A DNA stretch of 8,833 nucleotides, from contig CALGIL010000299.1 of the NCBI GenBank assembly GCA_937914895.1, positions 1-8,833 of the forward strand, read 5' to 3'. The notes beneath the pieces are model-generated. The model saw only the letters and a program-made list of their open reading frames with translations. It ran no database searches and was not told the DNA's origin. Of the stretch, positions 1 to 6,342 are shown in pieces. Positions within the stretch are counted from its first letter, which is position 1; each line of letters opens with the position of its first letter. This DNA is from an uncultured Angelakisella sp. (lineage in GTDB: Bacteria > Bacillota > Clostridia > Oscillospirales > Ruminococcaceae). The position numbers and the translations under genes were made by a program.

Positions 1-1
1 T

Positions 2-101
2 GTCGCGCAGCGACCGCCACTTCCGCAGAAGTGGCTCGCACCTAAATGCCCCCGGAGGGTATCCCCGCCCGGAGGGCAAAGAGGGTTTGGGGCCGTGCCC
101 C
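2..101. repeat. Cluster of five small perfect hairpins
   Basis: This gene-free stretch at the left edge holds five short inverted repeats in a row: 2-6/10-14 (loop GCA), 16-23/28-35 (loop CGCA), 51-53/57-59 and 67-70/74-77 (both loop GGA), and 89-93/97-101 (loop CGT). The third and fourth share the direct repeat CCCGGAGGG, 17 bp apart. None has a T-run after it, so they do not look like terminators. They resemble the small extragenic hairpins seen in GC-rich Clostridia. I see no gene here. Confidence 0.5.
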
Positions 102-132
102 ATAGCGTAAAAAAGCTTACCTTTATAAAAAA

Positions 133-189
133 CAAGGCCCACCTCTTTTCCCCTTTCGCCGACGGAAAGGGGAAAAGAGGTGGGCCTTG
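133..189 (-). terminator. Rho-independent terminator of the murQ-EIIA-HAD unit
   Basis: A perfect 25-bp inverted repeat (133-157 with 165-189, 7-nt loop) begins 14 nt past the HAD stop codon. Read on the minus strand it is followed at once by TTTTTT (132-127). Stem plus U-run only makes sense for minus-strand transcripts; on the plus strand the stem is followed by CAGAAACGG. The stem is much longer than a typical intrinsic terminator and its lower part is purine/pyrimidine biased. Confidence 0.9.
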
Positions 190-203
190 CAGAAACGGAC
201 AGG

Positions 204-1034
204 TCAGGGTTCCAGCAGATCCGGCTGAAAGTGCCGGATGGCGTCGGTAAGGGGGGCGTGGTCGTTGTCGGCGCAGAGGTAGGCGGCCGCCTGACGGGCC
301 TCGGGGTAGCCGTTTTGCGGGGCCACGGGATAGCCCGCCACCCGCAGCATGGACAGGTCGTTGTAATTGTCCCCCAGAACCAGAGCCTCGGACAGGTCGA
401 AGCCGTACAGCCGGGCGGCGGTGCCCAGGGCCGCGCCCTTGCTGCAGCCCGCGGGGCCGATCTCCGCCACAATGCGGTCGTAATCGTAAATCTCCAGGCT
501 GCAGCCGCCAAAGCGGCGCTGCAGCTCCGGGATCCGGGCCCGGTCCAGGTCGGGAAAGATCACCTTGACCACGGGATAGTCCAGGGCGTCCGGCACCTCG
601 TCCATGATGCGCATCACATCCCCAAAGTCCGGCCCCTTGCCCATGACAAAGCCATGGTTGTCCGGCTGCACCCGCTTATCCTGGCGCAGATAGCAGGGAA
701 AATCCCGGGTGTACACAAAATACTCCGCCCCCTGGGCGGCGGCAAACTCCTTGACCTGGGCGGCCTGGGGGCCGGTGAGGAAATGCTCCTCCACCGTCCG
801 GCCGCCGGCAAAGTCGCACAGCTGCGCGCCGTTGGCGGTAATGGCAAGGTCCACCCCGCCCAGTGCCTCCGCATACCAGCGGGTCAGCGCCGGGTGCCGC
901 CCGGTGGCGATAAACAGCCTGACCCCCTTTTGCCGGAGCAGCTTTGCGGTGGCAATGTCGTCGGGATGGATCAGCTTGTCTGTTCGCAGCAGGGTGCCAT
1001 CCAGGTCGGTTGCCACCGCTCGTATTCTTGCCAT
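204..1034 (-). CDS. Cof-type HAD-superfamily sugar phosphatase
   Basis: A 276-residue cytosolic hydrolase of the HAD superfamily, Cof (class IIB cap) type, which normally removes phosphate from small phosphorylated metabolites. All four HAD motifs are visible: motif I DLDGT with nucleophile D10 and D12, motif II T44 in ATGR, motif III K199 in GCSKG, and motif IV GDNYND (221-226) with D222 and D226. The cap domain lies between about residues 85 and 190. Length is normal for the family. The ATG at 1034 is preceded by a GGAAAGGGG Shine-Dalgarno. It is the last gene of the minus-strand unit, 71 bp after the EIIA gene, and a strong terminator follows. The substrate cannot be read from sequence. 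The company of murQ suggests an amino-sugar phosphate; MupP of Pseudomonas, a MurNAc-6P phosphatase, is also a HAD enzyme, but I claim no orthology. Family assignment is firm, substrate is not. Confidence 0.92.
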   Translation of the reverse strand: MARIRAVATDLDGTLLRTDKLIHPDDIATAKLLRQKGVRLFIATGRHPALTRWYAEALGGVDLAITANGAQLCDFAGGRTVEEHFLTGPQAAQVKEFAAAQGAEYFVYTRDFPCYLRQDKRVQPDNHGFVMGKGPDFGDVMRIMDEVPDALDYPVVKVIFPDLDRARIPELQRRFGGCSLEIYDYDRIVAEIGPAGCSKGAALGTAARLYGFDLSEALVLGDNYNDLSMLRVAGYPVAPQNGYPEARQAAAYLCADNDHAPLTDAIRHFQPDLLEP

Positions 1035-1105
1035 GATGTCTGTTTCCCCTTTCCTTGCTTTGCTGTGAAAGCCCCCACAAAGGGCCTGTGACGGCGCGTA
1101 AGCCT

Positions 1106-1567
1106 TCAGGTCCGCTCCAGGGTGAGAATGGGGGTCTGCCCCGCCTTGACCGGACCGGTGTGGGGCTGTACCGCCGCAATTTCCTCACTGCTGATGACCA
1201 CGCAGGGGGAGATGACGTTGAGGTTATGCTTTTGGCAGAGCCGCAGGTCAAACTTCATCACCTTATCCCCCCGGCGGACCCGCTGTCCCTTTTGGACATA
1301 GCACTTAAAGCCCTTGCCCTCCAGCTTGACGGTGTCGATGCCGATGTGGATGAGCAGCTCGGTGCCCACATCGGTGGTGACGCAGAAGGCGTGGTTGGTG
1401 CGGGTAAGGGCCGAAATAACCCCGTCCGCCGGAGAGACCACCACCCCGTCGGCGGGCTGGACGGCCACCCCCTGGCCGATGTGATTTTCAGAAAACACCG
1501 GGTCGGGCACCTGGGTCATGGGCACCGCCGTGCCGGTAAAGGGCGCGTAAATGATTTCCTGTGCCAT
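1106..1567 (-). CDS. PTS EIIA component, glucose (Crr) type
   Basis: A 153-residue single-domain EIIA of the glucose family. It passes phosphate from HPr to a cysteine on a cognate EIIB. The core matches E. coli EIIA-Glc: TNHAF around H59 and ELLIHIGIDTV with the phosphorylated H74, both active-site histidines in the expected spacing, then GKGF and GQRV. It lacks the longer N-terminal tail of the E. coli protein (169 aa). The start at 1567 lies 3 bp after the murQ stop codon, so the two are probably translationally coupled. The MurP-like permease in this window has EIIB and EIIC but no EIIA domain, and E. coli MurP needs EIIA-Glc. The natural inference is that this protein energises MurP, although it sits in the other transcription unit. 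It could also serve other glucose-family EIIBC permeases of the cell. Confidence 0.94.
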   Translation of the reverse strand: MAQEIIYAPFTGTAVPMTQVPDPVFSENHIGQGVAVQPADGVVVSPADGVISALTRTNHAFCVTTDVGTELLIHIGIDTVKLEGKGFKCYVQKGQRVRRGDKVMKFDLRLCQKHNLNVISPCVVISSEEIAAVQPHTGPVKAGQTPILTLERT

Positions 1568-1570
1568 GGG

Positions 1571-2488
1571 TTAAACTTCCTCCTCCAGCGCTTTGCGAAG
1601 ATACCCGCCGCAGCGGTCCAGCAGCTGCCGGGCCCCGGCGGCGTCCAGCCCCCGGCCCAGAATGACGGCCGCCAGCTTGACGCTGCCGCCGGCCTCCGCA
1701 AGGGCCGCGGAAAATTCCTCCTCGGTTTTGTCCGGGAAAATCTCCCCCAAAATGTTAAGGCACCGGATGTTCAGCTTGACGTTGGACGCCTTTACGTCCA
1801 CCATCAGGTTGCTGTATACCTTGCCCAGCCGCACCGCCACACCGGTGGACAGCAGGTTGAGCACCAGCTTTTGGGCGGTGCCGGACTTCATGCGGGTGGA
1901 GCCGGTAAGGGCCTCGGGCCCCACGTCCACCTCCATGGCCACGTCGCTGTACCGCCCCAGCAGGGAATTTTTGTTGTTGGTGATGCACAGGGTGGCGGCG
2001 CCCTTTTCCCGGGCGTACTGCAGGCCCGCGGCGGCATAGGGGGTGCGCCCGCTGGCCGCGATGCCGCACACCACGTCCTTGTCGCAGACGCCCACGGCCG
2101 CAAGGTCGGCCCTGGCGGTCTCGGGCTTATCCTCGGCGTTCTCCGAGGGCAGGCGCAGGGCCCGGTCGCCCCCGGCGATGATGCCCACCACCTGGCCGGG
2201 GTCCATGGAAAAGGTGGGGGGGCACTCCGACGCGTCCAGCACCCCCAGCCGCCCGCTGGTGCCGGCGCCGATGTAAATAAGCCTGCCGCCCTTTTTCAGC
2301 CGGTCGGCCGTCAGGTCCACCGCCCTTGCAATGGCCTCGCTCTCCCCGTCCACCGCCTGGGCCAGCACCCGGTTTTCGTCGTTGATCATCCGCACCATCT
2401 CCAGGGTGGAGACGGTGTCCAGCTCCTTGGTGCGGGGGTTGCGCGCCTCGGTGGTCAGCCCCTCCAGTTCGTCGCGTCTTTGGCTCAT
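1571..2488 (-). CDS. murQ: N-acetylmuramic acid 6-phosphate etherase
   Basis: A 305-residue SIS-fold enzyme (E. coli MurQ 298 aa) that cleaves the lactyl ether of MurNAc-6-phosphate, giving GlcNAc-6-phosphate and D-lactate. Diagnostic segments are LTTEARNP (11-18), YIGAGTSGRLG (72-82), DASECPPTF (85-93), IIAGGD (103-108) and STRMKSGTAQK (197-207). E88 and E119 line up with the two catalytic glutamates known from E. coli (Glu83, Glu114), at a constant offset of 5. The reading frame stays open upstream, but the conserved N-terminus and an AGGAAG ribosome site point to the ATG at 2488. It leads a minus-strand unit with EIIA and the HAD gene. A perfect palindromic operator candidate lies 21 bp upstream of the start, so control by the divergent RpiR protein is likely. 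Confidence 0.97.
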   Translation of the reverse strand: MSQRRDELEGLTTEARNPRTKELDTVSTLEMVRMINDENRVLAQAVDGESEAIARAVDLTADRLKKGGRLIYIGAGTSGRLGVLDASECPPTFSMDPGQVVGIIAGGDRALRLPSENAEDKPETARADLAAVGVCDKDVVCGIAASGRTPYAAAGLQYAREKGAATLCITNNKNSLLGRYSDVAMEVDVGPEALTGSTRMKSGTAQKLVLNLLSTGVAVRLGKVYSNLMVDVKASNVKLNIRCLNILGEIFPDKTEEEFSAALAEAGGSVKLAAVILGRGLDAAGARQLLDRCGGYLRKALEEEV

Positions 2489-2508
2489 GGCAGGTCTTCC
2501 TTTCGTAA

Positions 2509-2523
2509 TGAAATTAAATTTCA
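2509..2523. promoter_or_regulatory. Candidate MurR/RpiR operator, site A
   Basis: TGAAATT-A-AATTTCA is a perfect 15-bp palindrome in the murQ 5' leader, just upstream of the ribosome site. The same sequence with one change occurs at the murP promoter. It would lie about 30 bp downstream of the proposed murQ start site and 7 bp upstream of the -35 of a plus-strand promoter, so one bound dimer could affect both murQ and the regulator gene. Binding by the locus regulator is inferred. Confidence 0.75.
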
Positions 2524-2530
2524 GCCGCCC

Positions 2531-2560
2531 TTGTTCAAAAGGCCGCAAAGGTGTTATAAT
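2531..2560 (+). promoter_or_regulatory. Candidate distal promoter of the RpiR gene
   Basis: TTGTTC (2531-2536), an 18-bp spacer and a consensus TATAAT (2555-2560) face the regulator gene 160 bp downstream. The -10 box shares its bases with the proposed minus-strand murQ -10 (2556-2561), so the two promoters would compete for the same DNA. Its transcript would carry the structured leader at 2569-2673. Confidence 0.5.
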
Positions 2561-2584
2561 AACCCCACCCACTAGTGGAAGCAA
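2556..2584 (-). promoter_or_regulatory. Candidate murQ promoter
   Basis: On the minus strand TTGCTT (2584-2579), a 17-bp spacer and TATTAT (2561-2556) give an expected start near 2549, which leaves a leader of about 60 nt containing operator site A. A weaker alternative is TTGAAC (2538-2533) with a poor -10 inside the operator. Confidence 0.5.
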
Positions 2585-2673
2585 AGATTCCAGGCGGGTA
2601 CCCGGGAACCTTGAAGCTAAAGGGCCGCCTGCCGGCGGCGGGGCTTCGCCCCACAACATGCCGCGCATGTTGT
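2569..2673. other. Structured GC-rich leader between murQ and the regulator
   Basis: The 232-bp gap between the divergent genes holds a series of inverted repeats: CCACTAGTGG (2569-2578), GCCGCC/GGCGGC (2624-2629/2634-2639), GGGGC-TTC-GCCCC (2640-2652) and ACAACATGC-CGC-GCATGTTGT (2653-2661/2665-2673). The last stem is followed by a short TTT on the plus strand, too weak to call a terminator. I found no riboswitch or T-box signature. The stems may belong to the small dispersed hairpins seen in other gaps. Confidence 0.45.
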
Positions 2674-2677
2674 TTTG

Positions 2678-2686
2678 TGCTATAAT
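2678..2686 (+). promoter_or_regulatory. Candidate proximal extended -10 promoter of the RpiR gene
   Basis: TGC-TATAAT is a full extended -10 element 35 bp upstream of the regulator ATG, but no good -35 lies 16-18 bp before it. A second -10-like TACTAT follows at 2692-2697 with TTGTTT (2670-2675) 16 bp upstream. Either would give a short leader without the hairpins. Confidence 0.5.
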
Positions 2687-2720
2687 TGTGATACTATAGG
2701 CAAGGACAGGAGGTCATCCC

Positions 2721-3572
2721 ATGAGTTGTCTGGTCCGCATCGAGCAGTCCTATCCGTCCCTGACGGCCTCGGAACAGAAAATCGCCGATTTTCTGACGCA
2801 GAATGCCGAAAGCGCCTTTAAGATGAGCATACATGAAATGGCGGCCGCCGTCAATGTCTCCCCCTCCTCCATCACCCGCTTTGTGCGCAAGCTGGGGTAC
2901 AAAACCTTTGGCGAAATGCGCATCGAGCTGGTGCGGGAGGTGGACGCCAGCATTGTCAGCGACTTTAACATGGCCCTGCAGTGGAGCACCACCCAGGACA
3001 CCCTGAGCCAGCACTTCATCCAAAACATCGGCAATGTCTGTTCCGGCGTTTTGTCCCTTAACGAAATGTCCCGGTTCCGGGAGGCGGCGTCCCTCATCGG
3101 GCGGGCCCAGGCAGTGTACCTCTTCGGCGTGGGGGCCTCCTCTTTAATGGCCCAGGACCTGCTGCAAAAGCTGCTAAAGCTGCGCAAGCGGTGCATTTAC
3201 ACCATGGACGGCAACCTGGGCATCCAAAACGCCATCACCGCCGGCAAAGAGGACGTGGTTATTGCGGTGTCCTACGGCGGCTCCACCAACGAGGTCAACC
3301 TGGCGGTGCGCCAGGCCAAGGAGAACGGCTGCCCAGTTCTTGCCGTCACCCGCTACGCCCAAACCCCCCTGTCCGCCATGTCGGACCTCTGTTTGTACAT
3401 CCCCAACGTGGAGCAGGTGACCAAGATTGCCGCCATTTTTTCCCGCTATGCCCAGCTGTTTGCGGTGGACGTCATCTTCCTCAACCTGGCCCAGGTGGCA
3501 GAGGACGACCCCGCCAAGCTGCTGGAGCAGTACCGGGAGCTGTGGCGGCCCCAGGGGGGCTCGCCCTACTGA
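2721..3572 (+). CDS. murR: RpiR/MurR-family transcriptional regulator
   Basis: A 283-residue cytosolic DNA-binding regulator with the RpiR layout: an N-terminal HTH_6 domain (about 1-77, recognition region SIHEMAAAVNVSPSSITRF at 36-54) and a C-terminal SIS sugar-phosphate-binding domain (about 125-255), with GVGASS (136-141) and SYGGSTNE (184-191) as phosphate- and ligand-contacting loops. The ATG at 2721 has a strong AGGAGGT site (2708-2714). It is divergent from murQ. In E. coli the RpiR protein MurR represses murQP and responds to MurNAc-6P, so the same role is the simplest reading here; the name rests on this context. The gene ends exactly where the convergent GNAT gene ends (stop codons abut), with no terminator between them. 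An activator role, or a different sugar phosphate as effector, remains possible. Confidence 0.93.
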   Translation: MSCLVRIEQSYPSLTASEQKIADFLTQNAESAFKMSIHEMAAAVNVSPSSITRFVRKLGYKTFGEMRIELVREVDASIVSDFNMALQWSTTQDTLSQHFIQNIGNVCSGVLSLNEMSRFREAASLIGRAQAVYLFGVGASSLMAQDLLQKLLKLRKRCIYTMDGNLGIQNAITAGKEDVVIAVSYGGSTNEVNLAVRQAKENGCPVLAVTRYAQTPLSAMSDLCLYIPNVEQVTKIAAIFSRYAQLFAVDVIFLNLAQVAEDDPAKLLEQYRELWRPQGGSPY

Positions 3573-4508
3573 TTACAGCGCCTTGTCGCAGTGGCAAAAG
3601 GTGCGGTACACCTCCATCCCCTGGCGCTGGTAAAACCGGGCGCCGGGGTCGTCGGTGGACAGAAAGTACACAAGGTAGTTCCCCTGGCAGGCCATGTCAA
3701 ACAGCATTTTGCAAAACAAAATGCTGCCCAGGGAGTGGTTGCGGTAGCCCTCCGCCACCCCAAAGGGGCCAAAGCGGCTGGCGCTTCCGTCCATGCCCCG
3801 CTGGCAGTAGCCCACCACCTCCTCCCCCTTCATACACAGCCAGATCTGCCGCCGGGCCAGGCCCTCCTCCACCAGCCGGCCTGCGTTGTACTGCCACCCG
3901 GCGGAAAAGTTTTGTCTTAGAAAGTCCCCAAAGGCGCGGCGGTGTTTTTCCTCGTAGGGCAAAAACACAAAGCCGGCCTCCAGGGCCTTTTTTTCTTTCT
4001 CCAACACCGCCTGGGGCACCTCATACCCAAACAGCAGGCGGCGCATGGCGTAGGCGGCCTCTCCGGCCTTGTACCCGCGGGCCTCAAAAAAGGACACCGC
4101 CGGGGCGTAGTGGTGCACATCCACCCCGGGCATAAAATAATGGGGGCTGTAAGCGCCCAGGATGACGGTGCGGGCGCCGGCCTCCCCCAGGGCGGCCTCC
4201 GCCGCCTGCAAAAGCCGTGTGCCAATGCCCTGCCGCCGGTGCTCCGGCGCCACGGCCATGGCCACAATCCAGCCCTTTTCCGGTTCCAGCCCCCGGTCCA
4301 GATAGGGCTCCCGGCGGCGGGTGGCCAGCAAAAAGCCCAAAAGCTCCTCCCCCTCCCGGGCCAGAAAGGCCAGGGCGGGGGTAAAGTTTTCATCCGCCAG
4401 CACCTTTTGGCGGAAAATGTCCCGGGAAATAAGGTCCTGGGTCAGGCTCCGGTTCCAGACCTCCAAAATCCGGCCCATATACCGGTCCTCGTAGGGGATA
4501 ATGTCCAT
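3573..4508 (-). CDS. Tandem GNAT-family N-acetyltransferase
   Basis: A 311-residue protein with two GNAT-like halves. The N-terminal half (about 1-150) has a clear acetyl-CoA motif A, AVAPEHRRQGIGTRL at about 87-101, with the classic RRxGIG pyrophosphate loop. The C-terminal half (about 165-311) has the equivalent strand and loop GPFGVAEGYRNHSLGSILF, where the loop is degraded (RNHSLG), so only the first site may bind acetyl-CoA well. The ATG at 4508 follows an AAGGAG site and lies 11 bp after the mupG stop, which places it firmly in the murP operon as its last gene. The substrate is unknown. A plausible but unproven idea is re-acetylation of free amines on sugars or muropeptides from N-deacetylated peptidoglycan. 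It converges with the regulator gene at zero distance and has no visible terminator. Confidence 0.88.
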   Translation of the reverse strand: MDIIPYEDRYMGRILEVWNRSLTQDLISRDIFRQKVLADENFTPALAFLAREGEELLGFLLATRRREPYLDRGLEPEKGWIVAMAVAPEHRRQGIGTRLLQAAEAALGEAGARTVILGAYSPHYFMPGVDVHHYAPAVSFFEARGYKAGEAAYAMRRLLFGYEVPQAVLEKEKKALEAGFVFLPYEEKHRRAFGDFLRQNFSAGWQYNAGRLVEEGLARRQIWLCMKGEEVVGYCQRGMDGSASRFGPFGVAEGYRNHSLGSILFCKMLFDMACQGNYLVYFLSTDDPGARFYQRQGMEVYRTFCHCDKAL

Positions 4509-4519
4509 TGGCTTTCTCC

Positions 4520-5632
4520 TTATTCGGTAAAGTAAAACCCGCTGCCCGGGGTGATGACCCGCACCTTCCAGTGGTCGTCGGGGTGCACCCAGCCGGCCAC
4601 GTTGACCCGCCCGTCGGCGGGCAGGTCCCCCGTGACAATGTGCAGCTCGCCGCTGTAACGGCGGTAGTTTTCGTTGTCAACGGTCACCGCGCCCCACTCC
4701 CGGGCCTGGGGCTCCCGGGCCGGCACCAGCACCCCGGGGGTGGCCATCTGCCGGGAGGTCTGGGACCGGATGGACCAGGCCGCCTGGTCGGGGCGGGCCT
4801 GATGCACCCCGCCAAAGACGATCTCCCGCTCCAGGGGGCCAAGGTCCCCGGCGGGCACAAAGCGGACCTCCAGGGGCTCCCCCCGGCAGGCCCCGGCCAC
4901 CCAGCGCAGCTCCTGGTCGGAGGCAAAGGGGTCGCCCAGGGTAAGGTCGTCCACCACCCCCGTGGCCAGCAGCTCCCGGGCGGCCCGCTGGCAGCTGACC
5001 CCCCGGTGCTCCTCCACCGTGGGCAGCCCGGCCATCAGGGGCAGCCGGGGGTGCTCCAAAGAGGCCACGCAGGCGGTGACGGGAATGTCATAGGGCAGAT
5101 ATTGGCGGGAGCGCCCAATCATAAATTCCATGGAAAGGCCGGTCTCGGGCCGGGGATAGAAGTTGTGGTGGCCCCGCAGGCGCACCCCCGGCGCCGCCCG
5201 GCGCAGACCGGGCACCAGCCGGGCCAGCTCCTCCCCGGTCAGCACCGAGGCGTTGAGCATCAGCCCGGGCACCTCCAGGACGGCGGCCAGGCGGCAGGTC
5301 TCCTCGGGGGTAACGCCGTAATCCAGGCGCAGCCAGTCCATGGGGATGGCCCGCAGCTGGGCCGCCAGCGCCTCATCCCCCAGGATGCGGCGGAGCATCC
5401 CGCCGGAAATGTCCAGGATCAGCTCCATCCCCAGGGCCTTTACCTCTTCCCCCAGCCCCCGCACCCGGCCCAGACAGTCGGTGTAGGAAAGCTCCGGCAG
5501 GTGCAGCGAGCCGAATACCTCGTCAAAGCCCGCCTGCCGGGCGCGGCGCAGGTAGGCAAGGGTTTCGTCCATCTCCCGGTCGTCGGAAAAGCCGGGGTAC
5601 ACCGCGACCCCGCAGCGGTGGCGGGGCTCCAT
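4520..5632 (-). CDS. mupG: 6-phospho-N-acetylmuramidase (DUF871, GH170 type)
   Basis: A 370-residue cytosolic DUF871 protein. The characterised S. aureus member, MupG, hydrolyses MurNAc-6P-GlcNAc, the product of PTS import, to MurNAc-6P and GlcNAc. Family marks seen: VYPG (11-14), SLHLPE (42-47), WLRLDYG (100-106), LNAS (126-129), HHNFYPRPETGLS (155-167), GLPTVEEHR (202-210) and TLGDP (231-235) in a TIM-barrel part, then a C-terminal cyclophilin-like domain (about 315-370) with VDNENYRRYSGEL. The length fits the family. The start is set by a TAATG overlap with the isomerase stop codon and a GGGAGAAGG site, so translation is coupled. Position between the permease genes and the GNAT gene, in a locus with murQ, makes the MupG role the strongest reading; older databases call this family an outer surface protein or hypothetical protein. 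Confidence 0.93.
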   Translation of the reverse strand: MEPRHRCGVAVYPGFSDDREMDETLAYLRRARQAGFDEVFGSLHLPELSYTDCLGRVRGLGEEVKALGMELILDISGGMLRRILGDEALAAQLRAIPMDWLRLDYGVTPEETCRLAAVLEVPGLMLNASVLTGEELARLVPGLRRAAPGVRLRGHHNFYPRPETGLSMEFMIGRSRQYLPYDIPVTACVASLEHPRLPLMAGLPTVEEHRGVSCQRAARELLATGVVDDLTLGDPFASDQELRWVAGACRGEPLEVRFVPAGDLGPLEREIVFGGVHQARPDQAAWSIRSQTSRQMATPGVLVPAREPQAREWGAVTVDNENYRRYSGELHIVTGDLPADGRVNVAGWVHPDDHWKVRVITPGSGFYFTE

Positions 5633-6204
5633 TACGCCTTCTCCCAGACCACCTGGCCGTCCCGCTTAAAGCAGCGGTAGGGAAAGGGCCTGGTCTCGAT
5701 GACGGCGTGGTCCTGGCGGGTGGCGGGCAGGCTGGCCGCGGCCACCGCCAGCACGCTGTCCCCGCTGTTGATGATGCGGTGGGCATAAACGCCGCTGATG
5801 TAGTGCAGCGAACCGGGGAACACCTTTTCGACATAAAAGTCGTCGGCGCCGTCCCAAAACAGCAGGAAGCCCTCGCCGGAAATGCCGTAGTAGTATTCGT
5901 CGCAGATGGGGTCCGCCTTGTGGAAGTGGCCGTGGGTCATGTTGCACTCGCCGTCCACCGTGCCGGGGTTCAGGTAGGTGGTGCCCCACTGCAGATTGCC
6001 CAGGGCGGCGTCGCCCCGGTGGAAGTTCTGGTTGGCCACCTTGTAGGCCACCGTGGCGGCCATGGCTTTGCAAGCCTCCTGATTTTTATACACAGCGACG
6101 TTGTCGCCGTAGGTCTTTTCCCGCCACACCACGTTTTGGCCGGACAATTCAAAATCGTCCCACCATTTCTGTATGCCTTTGGGTTCCCGTACAAACTGAT
6201 CCAT
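5632..6204 (-). CDS. Cupin-type (archaeal-type) glucose-6-phosphate isomerase
   Basis: A 190-residue protein of the metal-dependent cupin phosphoglucose isomerase family, best known from Pyrococcus and Thermococcus (also about 190 aa) and unrelated to the ordinary bacterial PGI fold. Metal ligands are visible in the expected order: H93 and H95 in THGHFH (90-95), E103 in DEYYYG, and H142 in AHRIINSGD, matching the GHFH, E and AHR pattern of the Pyrococcus enzyme with one extra residue before the glutamate. The conserved TTYLNPGTV (75-83) precedes the motif. The frame is open to 6309, but the ATG at 6204 with an AAAGGAG site matches the family N-terminus. It lies between murP and mupG, overlapping mupG by one base (TAATG). 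The expected reaction is fructose-6P to glucose-6P; activity on another sugar phosphate of this pathway is possible. Confidence 0.9.
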   Translation of the reverse strand: MDQFVREPKGIQKWWDDFELSGQNVVWREKTYGDNVAVYKNQEACKAMAATVAYKVANQNFHRGDAALGNLQWGTTYLNPGTVDGECNMTHGHFHKADPICDEYYYGISGEGFLLFWDGADDFYVEKVFPGSLHYISGVYAHRIINSGDSVLAVAAASLPATRQDHAVIETRPFPYRCFKRDGQVVWEKA

Positions 6205-6342
6205 TCTCAAAACTCCTTTCTTCCTTGGGGGCCGGGGCCCCGGGTCAGGGAAAGCGCTCCCTCCTGCGCAGGAGGGAGCGCATCCGAATTTGCAGGTATA
6301 GTATACCACAAATTGTTTTGTCTGCTCTCGCTGTTCTTTAGA
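6205..6342 (-). other. murP-isomerase spacer with palindromes and a possible internal promoter
   Basis: This 138-bp gap is the largest inside the murP unit. It contains a 28-bp perfect palindrome (6254-6281), a CCGGGGCCCCGG palindrome (6232-6243) just before the isomerase ribosome site, and GGTATA-G-TATACC (6295-6307). On the minus strand the last element gives an extended -10, TGG-TATACT (6308-6300), without a convincing -35. There is no T-run after the large palindrome, so a full terminator is unlikely; mRNA processing or partial attenuation would fit. Confidence 0.5.

Noticed and set aside
2..101. CRISPR array
   Set aside because: The hairpins differ in sequence and spacing and there are no repeated units with unique spacers.
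180..1091. 303-codon open frame antisense to the HAD gene
   Set aside because: It starts inside the terminator stem and lies opposite a gene with all four HAD motifs.
1055..2575. 506-codon open frame antisense to EIIA and murQ
   Set aside because: Same composition effect; it spans two real genes, the operator and the promoter and has no recognisable domain.
2489..2668. 60-codon N-terminal extension of murQ
   Set aside because: The conserved MurQ N-terminus and a good ribosome site start at 2488, and the extension crosses the operator and promoter.
2569..2673. Riboswitch or T-box leader for the regulator gene
   Set aside because: I found no T-box bulge sequence, no conserved aptamer core and no terminator/antiterminator pair; only separate small hairpins.
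4508..5680. 390-codon open frame antisense to mupG
   Set aside because: Pro/Gly/His-rich low-complexity translation opposite a well-supported DUF871 gene.
6205..6309. 35-codon N-terminal extension of the cupin isomerase
   Set aside because: The extension translates the intergenic palindromes, is Pro/Gly-rich and has no ribosome site; the ATG at 6204 has AAAGGAG.
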